Shown here in pieces: positions 58,070-64,000 of a DNA stretch of 64,000 nucleotides. The notes below the pieces were generated by a model. It worked only from the letters and a program-made list of their open reading frames with translations, searched no databases and was not told where the DNA came from. Each line of letters starts with the position of its first letter. Position 1 is the first letter of the stretch. The stretch covers positions 186,001 to 250,000 of the forward strand of contig PGXV01000002.1 in NCBI GenBank assembly GCA_002839315.1. Reading direction: 5' to 3'. The translations under genes were made by a program, and so were the position numbers. Source of the DNA: Spirochaetae bacterium HGW-Spirochaetae-3 (GTDB lineage: Bacteria; Spirochaetota; Spirochaetia; Treponematales; UBA12059).

Positions 58070-58726
58070 CTATCCGCGCGCGACCACGCGGTTCCGGCCG
58101 GTCCTCTTGGCCTCGTAGAGCAGGTCGTCGGCCCGCTTTATCAGCCGATCGACCGGGACGTCCGGCCCGGACTGGGTCAGTCCGATGCTGATCGTCCTCC
58201 GCTCCGTCCCCGCGCATTCGTAGGAGACGCTCTCGAAGGCGGCGCGTATCCGTTCCGCTATCACAGACGCCTTGGCCAGGTCGGTATCGATGAACAGGAA
58301 CATGAACTCCTCGCCGCCCCAGCGGCAGACGTAGTCCGTATCGCGGCATTCCCGCAGGAAGAGCGCGGCCGCCGTCTGTAGCAGGCGGTCTCCGCACTCG
58401 TGGCCAGCGGAATCGTTCACCTGCTTGAATAAGTCGATGTCGGCCATGGCGATGCAGAAGGCGCGCGAGTATCGATTGCTCCGCTTGGCCTCGACCGCAA
58501 GGATCTAGTAGAATTTGCGCCGGGTATATAACCCGGTCAGCATGTCGATATGCGCGATAGCGGACACCTCGCCGTACATCAGGACGATATCCAGGGAGAC
58601 CAGCAGGGTACGGTTATCCATGCGAGCAGTACCGATAACTCCGCGAGGAAGCGCCCAAGAGCCGCCCGGGACAGTATTCCGTAGTATAATGAGCAGCGCC
58701 GGACGACATGCGTGTTTAGCCTCCAC
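58070..58726 (-). pseudogene. GGDEF (diguanylate cyclase) gene interrupted by in-frame TAG
   Basis: The frame runs from a GTG at 58726 through AIAHIDMLTGLYTRRKFY to a TAG at 58507-58505. It resumes without shift as ILAVEAKRSNRYSRAFCIAMADIDLFKQVND, then CRWGGEEF (active site, with I-site RDTD before it) and KRADDLLYEAKRTGRN. The TAG most likely replaces CAG of the usual RRKFxxIL segment. Any sensory N-terminus is also missing. TAG is an ordinary stop in many neighbouring genes, so read-through is unlikely. If translated, a restart at 58447 would lack the domain's first strand. Confidence 0.82.
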
Positions 58727-58839
58727 GATTCACGGTATAAATTATATTGGCTCTGCGCGTTACTTCAATAGCCAAGGCGTCGAGAACCCGTACGGAGCAT
58801 GCCGCGATACCTATTCACCGCCGCGACACGAGGCTACTC

Positions 58840-59391
58840 CTATAGCGCTTCTTCTAGATACTCCTCCGTATCGACGACCCTGCAAAACGTTCCGTTTAGC
58901 GCCGCGAGGAATGACGCTTGAACGTTATGCGATCCTATTCTCTCCCCATTATAATCGAGGTCCTTTGTCGCGCAGCAATCCGATAGTACGACGCACTCAT
59001 AACCGAGATCGAACGCCGCCCGCGCCGTGGCGTCGATGCACATGTGCGTCATCATTCCTACGATAACCAACCTCGTTACGCGATTTTCAACGCACTTTGC
59101 ATTCAACGGAGTGTTACGGAAACTATTCGGAAAGTTCTTGCGTATGATTATCTCGTCTTTTCCCGGCAGGACGTTATCATGGAACTCTACTCCGGGAGTA
59201 TGCGGCCTGAAGAACGTCGCGTTCTCTCTAGTCGCAATATGCTGCACATGAATAACCGTTCCATGCTCGTTCCTGAATCGGGCGAGCACCTTCTTGATAT
59301 TCTCGCTGGCCTCCAGGCTTCCATGCAGGGCCATGTTGCCGTTGGCGAAGTAGTCTTTCTGCACATCGACGATCAACAAGGCGGTACTCAT
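58840..59391 (-). CDS. Isochorismatase-family cysteine hydrolase
   Basis: 183 residues. ALLIVDVQKDYF gives the catalytic Asp, IIRKNFPNSFRNTPL carries the Lys region, and GMMTHMCIDATARAA gives the nucleophile Cys in the canonical MTHMCVxxTxRxA setting. VVLSDCCATKDL follows. The closest general type is the nicotinamidase/isochorismatase-related YcaC/PncA-like hydrolases; substrate unknown. TAGGAGCGTTAACG-ATG sets the start. It is a different branch from the enzyme at 31132-31617. Confidence 0.9.
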   Translation of the reverse strand: MSTALLIVDVQKDYFANGNMALHGSLEASENIKKVLARFRNEHGTVIHVQHIATRENATFFRPHTPGVEFHDNVLPGKDEIIIRKNFPNSFRNTPLNAKCVENRVTRLVIVGMMTHMCIDATARAAFDLGYECVVLSDCCATKDLDYNGERIGSHNVQASFLAALNGTFCRVVDTEEYLEEAL

Positions 59392-59426
59392 CGTTAACGC
59401 TCCTACCATTAGTTACTGTATACCAA

Positions 59427-59490
59427 GAGAAGCCAAAAAAACACGCAGCCTCAGGCTTCTCAGGCGGCCCAAAAAGGGGGCCGGGCCGCC
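59427..59490 (-). terminator. Tandem hairpins after the cadherin-like lipoprotein gene
   Basis: GGCGGCCC (59463-59470) pairs with GGGCCGCC (59483-59490). Next to it GAGAAGCC (59427-59434) pairs with GGCTTCTC (59454-59461), and a run of seven T lies inside that loop on the minus strand (59441-59435). Together they form a plausible transcription stop for the gene ending at 59518. Confidence 0.65.
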
Positions 59491-59517
59491 CTTTCCGGAC
59501 AGTTCCGCGTCGCGCGC

Positions 59518-60633
59518 CTAATTCTCGGTTATCGTGATAATCCTGCTCTTGAATACGGGGGTATTATACCCTTCCCACAATTTATAGTTGTCGGCGTTAT
59601 CGGCTACTTTCAGCCCGTTCGCGAACATCGTGCCTGGCGGCGTTCCTTGGGGAATAGTTATGCTCCAGTCATAGACGGCGACCGTATACGTACTTCGCAA
59701 GTCGTTTTTCGTCATCGTCGCGCCGTGCCAGGCGCTGGAATAATACCACTCGAAGTCCTTCGCGTATCGTATGCCCGAAGGATCCTCGATCGTCAACGTC
59801 CCCGTAACTTCGACATCGGTATCCTTAGGATCGACCGTCTGCGTCGATACCGTCAAACCGGTTACGTCGGGCGGGGCGATGTCTCCGATCTCCGCATCAT
59901 TCGTGAACGCCTTAGCGCATCCTTCCGGAATCCAAATTCGACCGAAAAATTCGCCGTCGTTACCGAGCGAATCCTTGATCGTCATCGATTCGACGTCCGC
60001 CGCGTACGAACCTCCGGTGCTACCCATCGGTACGAGCACCGACCAGTCGTATACCGCGCGGGTAAACGTCGATTCCGGGGCGTTCTTAGCGAGCGTAGCC
60101 CGGAGGCTCGTCTTCAGCCCTTTGAAGAAGAGGCTCCCGTTCAAGTCGTCGAGCCCGGAGGGGTCCTGCGCTATCAGCTTCCCTCCGACGGTAACGTCGG
60201 CGTTGGTCGTATCTATCGTTTCCGGGCTGACCGTGAACGCGGTCACTATGGGAGCGGCCGTGTCTTTCTCCCGCGTTACGGCTATCCTATATACGCGCTT
60301 GGTTACGCCGTCCGCCGCGAGAACGGTAAAAAGAACGTCGTTCTTGCCGTCGACGATATCCTGCGCCATGCCGTTCTTGGCGTCGAGCGTCGCCTCCGCG
60401 TCAGCGGCCGTACCGGTCAGCGTGACGGTAGAGAAACTCGTGTCGACGGACGCCGTATACTCGAGGGTTCCCGGAGCGAACGGCGGACTCAGGACGCCGA
60501 CCGAAAGCGACAGATTAGAAAGCGACGCGTCCGTCGTGGATAGACCGTCGCCCTGTCCGTCTATCACGTTCGCGCAGGAAAAGGCCGCGATCAGGAAGAC
60601 GGAGACGAATACCGACCGTAAATTCTTTTTCAT
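59518..60633 (-). CDS. Surface lipoprotein with cadherin-like beta-sandwich domain
   Basis: 371 residues with lipoprotein signal MKKNLRSVFVSVFLIAAFSC. Residues about 38-120 match the cadherin-like (PF12733-type) pattern: LSNLSLSVGVLSPPFAPGTLEYTASVD ... VYRIAVTRE. Two copies of another beta domain follow: VTAFTVSPETIDTTNADVTVGG (about 135) and VTGLTVSTQTVDPKDTDVEVTG (about 250), each with AQDPSGL/IEDPSGI and a YDWSV/YDWSI core. It is probably a surface adhesin or scaffold; ligand unknown. CTAAGGAGTCGTC-ATG sets the start. Confidence 0.76.
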   Translation of the reverse strand: MKKNLRSVFVSVFLIAAFSCANVIDGQGDGLSTTDASLSNLSLSVGVLSPPFAPGTLEYTASVDTSFSTVTLTGTAADAEATLDAKNGMAQDIVDGKNDVLFTVLAADGVTKRVYRIAVTREKDTAAPIVTAFTVSPETIDTTNADVTVGGKLIAQDPSGLDDLNGSLFFKGLKTSLRATLAKNAPESTFTRAVYDWSVLVPMGSTGGSYAADVESMTIKDSLGNDGEFFGRIWIPEGCAKAFTNDAEIGDIAPPDVTGLTVSTQTVDPKDTDVEVTGTLTIEDPSGIRYAKDFEWYYSSAWHGATMTKNDLRSTYTVAVYDWSITIPQGTPPGTMFANGLKVADNADNYKLWEGYNTPVFKSRIITITEN

Positions 60634-60840
60634 GACGACTCCTTAGGCTTGCCTCGGCAGTATCCTCCGGCTTGACGATGGAATACAGCACCAATACAGG
60701 AGAACCTCGATGAATCATTCCGGGGAAACAGGCTCTGGTACCATGTAGCTAGCCGGCAGCTGTATCCTTCTACGCGGCCGGTTCGTTGACATTAGAAATA
60801 GGGGTGCTTATAGTTCCCTCCTCGTGAAAAGGCATCGGGG

Positions 60841-62286
60841 TTGAAAAAATACGAGCGTCTCGCGTCTTCCATGATCGGCCTTATAGAAAACGGCGTATTA
60901 GCGAAAAACGAACGCCTTCCTTCGCTTCGTGAATTCGCGAGCTCGTTCCGCGTCAGCATAAACACCGCCCGTTCCGCGTACGACGTGCTCGAGCGCGAGC
61001 GATACGTGCGTACCGTCCCTCAGAGCGGATACTACGTAACCGATCGAGTCGCCGTGTCAGAGCTCTCTCCCGTCGACGCGCTCTCGCTCGACCCGCGCGA
61101 AGTAGGACTGGGCGCTATCGCCTCGGCGATGGCCGCGTCCGGCGCGGAACGCCCCGCTGGTATCGACGTAGGCCTCTCTTACCTGGCGCGGGACCTGATC
61201 CCCGCCAATACCCTGCGACTATTCACGGACGACGCCCATCGATTCCATCGGAACATGCCGTTCCCCCTCCTGGCGCCCCATGGATACGTACCGCTACGGC
61301 AGCAGATCGCCCTCCACTCTCTCTCGATAGGCCTTCCCGTGAAGCCCGAGAGCGTCATCGTCACGTCGGGCTGCCAGGAATCGATATACGTCGCGCTGCA
61401 AGCGGTCGCTCCGACGGACGCGTTCGTCGCCGTCGAGGATCCCGCCCCTTTTTCGGTACTCCGCATACTCGAGGCGCTACGGCTCAGGCCGATCGAGATC
61501 CCGTGCTCGGGCGACGGCGGCATGAGCCTCGAGGCGCTGGCGTTCGCGCTCGACCGGTACCCCGTCGCGGCGGTCGTGACGAACGGTAGTTTCATGAATC
61601 CTACCGGCGCGCTCATGCCGGACGAGAAGAAACGGGAGCTCGTGCGGATCTCTTCGTCGCGGAACGTCCCGATAATAGAGGACGACTCCGTCGGCGATCT
61701 TTTCTTCGCCGGTCGCCGGTCGCGCCCCGGAACGTGCCTCTCCTTCGATCGCGACGAGAACGTCATCTACTGCTCTTCGTTCTCGCGGACCGTCGCGCCC
61801 AACTTGCGGCTGGGATGGATAATCCCGGGGAAATGGCGGCGATCAGTCGAGCGGCTGACCCGGATCATGAATCTCGGCATGTCGGCGATCCCCCAGATCT
61901 CCATGGCGTTGCTCCTCGAGGACGGTTTTTTTCCCCGGCATCTCCGCAAGGTCCGCGGCGCGCTCAGAGCCCGCGTGCCAGCCGCGCGCGCGGCGATCCT
62001 TGCGGCCTTTCCCGCAGGCACGCTGGCGAGCGACCCGTCGGGAGGCGTGTCCCTTTGGGTCACGCTTCCGGGAGGGAGAAAATCCGAAGACCTCTATGCC
62101 AGGGCGGTCCCGGACGGCATCCTCGTGGCGCCGGGCAACCTCTTTGGCGTCGCTCGCCGTCACGAGTCGTCCTTCCGCGTTAACGCGAGCGTCTTGATCC
62201 CCGACGCCGAAGGCATCGCGCGTTCCTTGGGCTCGCTCGCGGCCCAGATCCCGCGCCATGGCGAGGCGGGCATTCCCGTTCGCTAG
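60841..62286 (+). CDS. MocR-family regulator (GntR HTH + aminotransferase-like), PLP lysine replaced by Arg
   Basis: 481 residues. The N-terminal GntR winged helix (1-72) has RLPSLREFASSFRVSINTARSAYDVLERERYV. A fold-type I aminotransferase-like domain (about 105-475) has VTSGCQESIYVALQAVAP and VTNGSFMNPTGALMPDEKKREL. At the Schiff-base position the usual SFSK reads SSFSRTVAPNLRLGW, with Arg316 (codon CGG) for Lys, so covalent PLP binding should be lost. The start is TTG at 60841; no ATG fits. The last six residues, AGIPVR, together with the TAG stop come from an adjoining decayed WYL-regulator gene. It may be a decaying or a cofactor-free regulator. Confidence 0.8.
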   Translation: MKKYERLASSMIGLIENGVLAKNERLPSLREFASSFRVSINTARSAYDVLERERYVRTVPQSGYYVTDRVAVSELSPVDALSLDPREVGLGAIASAMAASGAERPAGIDVGLSYLARDLIPANTLRLFTDDAHRFHRNMPFPLLAPHGYVPLRQQIALHSLSIGLPVKPESVIVTSGCQESIYVALQAVAPTDAFVAVEDPAPFSVLRILEALRLRPIEIPCSGDGGMSLEALAFALDRYPVAAVVTNGSFMNPTGALMPDEKKRELVRISSSRNVPIIEDDSVGDLFFAGRRSRPGTCLSFDRDENVIYCSSFSRTVAPNLRLGWIIPGKWRRSVERLTRIMNLGMSAIPQISMALLLEDGFFPRHLRKVRGALRARVPAARAAILAAFPAGTLASDPSGGVSLWVTLPGGRKSEDLYARAVPDGILVAPGNLFGVARRHESSFRVNASVLIPDAEGIARSLGSLAAQIPRHGEAGIPVR

Positions 62287-62880
62287 ACATCGGGCGTGGA
62301 TGGGCGACGCGAACATACGACCGTTCCTGGAGGTCGTCAAGACGGCCTCGCATGAAAGGAAGCCGCTCTCGTTCGAATACACGGACCGGTACGGAAACAA
62401 GACCGCGCGGACAGCCGAGCCGTATCAGCTTGTGTTGAAGGGCAGCCATTGGTATTGGTACGGGTATTGCCGCACAAGAAACGACTTCCGCTTATTCAAG
62501 CTATCCCGCACATCGAACCTGCGGATACAGGAGGAGTCCTTTACGCCGCGAGAGTATCAGAATCCTCAGTTGGATTTACCGATACTCTGGCGACCATGCA
62601 GACAGAAATAATAATCCGTAGCCATGCGTCCGTCATGGACAGGGTACTCGATCATTGCACCTATGAACACGTTTCACCAGACGGCGACGTACATTATATC
62701 GTTCGTTTTCCTTTCATAGAGAACGATTACTACTACAATATTCTTTTCAGCCTCGGGGATAAATGCGAGTGCTTGGAGCCGTTGCGCATCCGAGCCGAAA
62801 TGAAGCGCAGGATACAAGACATAGCTGCTCTATACGAGAGCCAGGCTATTTATGGGTCCTTAATCGTAACAAGGTACTAG
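62262..62880 (+). pseudogene. WYL-domain regulator remnant (paralogue of 31738-32670)
   Basis: DNA from about 62264 matches the intact gene. AGIPVR then TAG stands where the intact gene has AGIPVRS (TCG to TAG). An internal deletion follows, joining STSGV directly to the WVGNTNTRPYLE region (seen here as WMGDANIRPFLE). The match then continues through RYGNKTARTAEPYQLVLKGS. One base is missing near 62576 (TTTGCC to TTACC), after which the next frame continues TLATMQTEIIIRSHASVMDRVLDHCTYEH to the end. The N-terminal HTH is absent, so it cannot bind DNA. Confidence 0.9.
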
Positions 62881-62930
62881 TTACTATCCCGCCTTCCGAT
62901 TGGCGAGGAGGACGGTAGTATACCGCTATG

Positions 62931-62978
62931 CTATCCGGCCTTCGCCCTCAGGCGCTGCAGCTTCTCGTTGAATTCCAT
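62931..62978 (-). pseudogene. 48-nt fragment of an XRE regulator gene
   Basis: The minus strand encodes MEFNEKLQRLRAKAG then TAG. It matches 14 of the first 15 residues of the XRE gene at 56308-56913 (MEFNEKLQLLRAKAG), with nearly identical DNA from ATGGAATTC to GGCCGGA. It then stops abruptly. It is too short to be a gene and is taken as a relic or transposed piece. Confidence 0.7.
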
Positions 62979-63002
62979 AGGCATCGACTATATACCATGT
63001 AT

Positions 63003-63536
63003 CTATAATCGCCTTGCCATCGTATATATTTCCATCTTCTCCGTACCGGGAACTACCTTTCCGATAAACCAAGCGATACCCAGGACGACCAGTATATTGC
63101 AGACGAGCCGCGTAACGGCTAGCTCCCATCCCAGCGAGGCGGTTTCAAACAACAACAGCGGAATTCGAATGCTCGCGCTGGAACACATGAATATGAGTAC
63201 GTTCTCGAGTCTGCATCCCTTTTTCATCAATATACCTGCGACCGGGAACAACGCGTATATCGGAATCGCGGTTACTACCCCGAAAAGAAAGGCTATCGAT
63301 ACTCCGCTAATTCCAGAGCCGTCGCCCATCGCCTTTATCATCCGCTCTCTATCCACCCAGACGTCAAGCAGTCCCACGCAGACAAATACGGGCGGGATTA
63401 TAAGCAAGAAATTCTTTCCCGCGGCAAGCGTCGAGGTAAGTATACGCTGTCCAAGCTCAGGTAGCGTAAGCAGCAGGAGCGCCACGAGCGCGCAAAGGAT
63501 ACTGCATAGCAAATACCGCCTCGCGGGTGATTTCAT
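63003..63536 (-). CDS. Permease half (YraQ/DUF318-like), C-terminal component
   Basis: 177 residues with about five hydrophobic segments. ILTSTLAAGKNFLLIIPPVFVCVGLLDVWVDRERMIKAMGDGSGISGVSIAFLFGVVTAIPIYALFPVAGILMKKG matches the YraQ/DUF318 permease pattern (gains of G, P and KKG at the turn). Such proteins often occur as split pairs and are proposed metal or metabolite exporters. Its ATG overlaps the upstream half's stop as ATGA. Confidence 0.8.
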   Translation of the reverse strand: MKSPARRYLLCSILCALVALLLLTLPELGQRILTSTLAAGKNFLLIIPPVFVCVGLLDVWVDRERMIKAMGDGSGISGVSIAFLFGVVTAIPIYALFPVAGILMKKGCRLENVLIFMCSSASIRIPLLLFETASLGWELAVTRLVCNILVVLGIAWFIGKVVPGTEKMEIYTMARRL

Positions 63537-64000
63537 GCCAGAACCAACCTGACGACGGCCGCGACGAAGAACGACGCCAGGAAGAAGCAGGCGTTCCGTA
63601 ATAACGGAATTTTCTTGCCGAAGTACTTCATCTCGAGCGGCAGCGTAACGATTCCGACCGTCGTCAACGTCGATATGAAAACCGCGACCTGCGCCAGGCC
63701 GGCGCCATTACCGAGCAACTCCGCGGCGACGGGGAAAGCGATCAGGGCTGGAATGAGGGCGACGGCCCCGACTATACCGGAAATGATCATGCCCGTCATT
63801 CCAGAATTCGTCCCGATGACGGTCTTCACCGTTTCCCGGCTTACGATAGCGAGAAGAACTCCCATGATAACCAGGACGGATACGAACTGCGGTAGAATGG
63901 AAAAGAACATCTTCACCGCTTTTTTCAAGGCGCGCACGGTCTTCTCTCTGCTCCGGAAGAATGAGACTATCAGCAGCATTACGGTAAGTATATAGAACGC
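63533..64000 (-). CDS. Permease half (YraQ/DUF318-like), 5' end beyond window
   Basis: At least 155 codons. The frame stays open to the window end (AFYILTVMLLIVSFFRSREKTVRALKKAVKMFFSILPQF), so the start probably lies outside, although an internal ATG at 63979 exists. VIGTNSGMTGMIISGIVGAVALIPALIAFPVAAELLGNGAGLAQVAVFISTLTTVGIVTLPLEMKYFG is typical of the first half of these permeases. It is coupled to the second half by a 4-nt overlap. Confidence 0.8.
   Translation of the reverse strand, partial: AFYILTVMLLIVSFFRSREKTVRALKKAVKMFFSILPQFVSVLVIMGVLLAIVSRETVKTVIGTNSGMTGMIISGIVGAVALIPALIAFPVAAELLGNGAGLAQVAVFISTLTTVGIVTLPLEMKYFGKKIPLLRNACFFLASFFVAAVVRLVLA

Noticed and set aside
56813-58381. 522-codon plus-strand frame opposite XRE, nitrilase and GGDEF genes
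   Set aside because: It crosses three genes and an intergenic gap and shows no family motif.
58505-58507. TAG as a recoded sense codon (pyrrolysine or read-through)
   Set aside because: TAG ends many ordinary genes here (GH36, uxuA-region genes, hypA, WYL relic), and no recoding hairpin or pyl gene is seen.
31132-62880. Isochorismatase-WYL pair duplicated as a unit at 31 kb and 59-62 kb
   Set aside because: The WYL parts are close paralogues, but the two isochorismatases belong to different branches, so duplication of the whole pair is not supported.
1-64000. CRISPR arrays, tRNA or rRNA genes, insertion sequences
   Set aside because: No regular spaced repeats, cloverleaf-like sequences, rRNA motifs or transposase frames were found by reading both strands.

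Overview
The window is one stretch of a GC-rich chromosome (about 60% GC by eye) from an anaerobic or facultative diderm bacterium. A member of the Spirochaetota is the best guess. The clues are many signal peptides ending in AFAQ-like sites, several lipoproteins with loose SxxC lipoboxes, a PEGA-repeat secreted protein, small outer-membrane-barrel-like proteins, a GPH sugar symporter paired with a GH36 galactosidase, and heavy use of the ATA isoleucine codon despite high GC. No rRNA, tRNA or CRISPR array was seen. The phylum assignment is inference.

Layout. 1-6.1 kb (minus): a branched-chain amino-acid ABC transporter (livKHMGF) followed by a CBS-CBS-ACT sensor protein and a NUDIX hydrolase cut by the window edge. 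6.3-10 kb (plus): GPH symporter and GH36 alpha-galactosidase. 10-14.4 kb (minus): an M30-type peptidase lipoprotein, rsuA, uxuA and an outer-membrane protein. 14.6-22.3 kb: PEGA protein, orphan NarL-type regulator, a 34-residue Lys/Pro peptide, nitroreductase plus cyclic-nucleotide-domain protein, a GNAT enzyme, a beta-helix-like lipoprotein with an EF-hand loop, a REC-PocR-PAS-kinase protein and a YwbE-like protein. 22.4-27.2 kb (minus): hypB, a 900-residue multi-FeS flavoprotein, hypA and a DUF5692-like membrane protein. 27.3-37.3 kb: assorted metabolic genes, a low-GC isochorismatase/WYL-regulator pair, an M23 peptidase, an orphan galactitol-type PTS EIIC, an ECF sigma factor, OsmC and MscS.

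37.4-45.1 kb (plus) is the most coherent system. A PhnD-like periplasmic protein, a membrane histidine kinase and an NtrC-family sigma-54 activator are encoded by overlapping genes. Next comes a near-consensus -24/-12 promoter with NtrC-like palindromes upstream. It drives a COG1840-type binding protein, a fused double permease and an ATPase. This looks like a complete sense-activate-import circuit of unknown substrate. A frameshifted SIS-domain sugar-phosphate isomerase gene sits just downstream.

45.7-51.8 kb is a lower-GC, differently composed segment with decayed genes inside and at its edges. It also carries a TetR repressor with two matching operators. 51.9-59.4 kb returns to host-like sequence with membrane, PAP2, TetR, XRE and nitrilase genes. 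57.9-62.98 kb collects gene wreckage: an SDR fragment, a GGDEF gene with an in-frame TAG, a MocR-family gene whose PLP lysine is Arg and whose 3' end runs into a decayed WYL-regulator copy, and a 48-nt fragment of an XRE gene. The right edge holds a two-part permease, the second gene cut by the window end.
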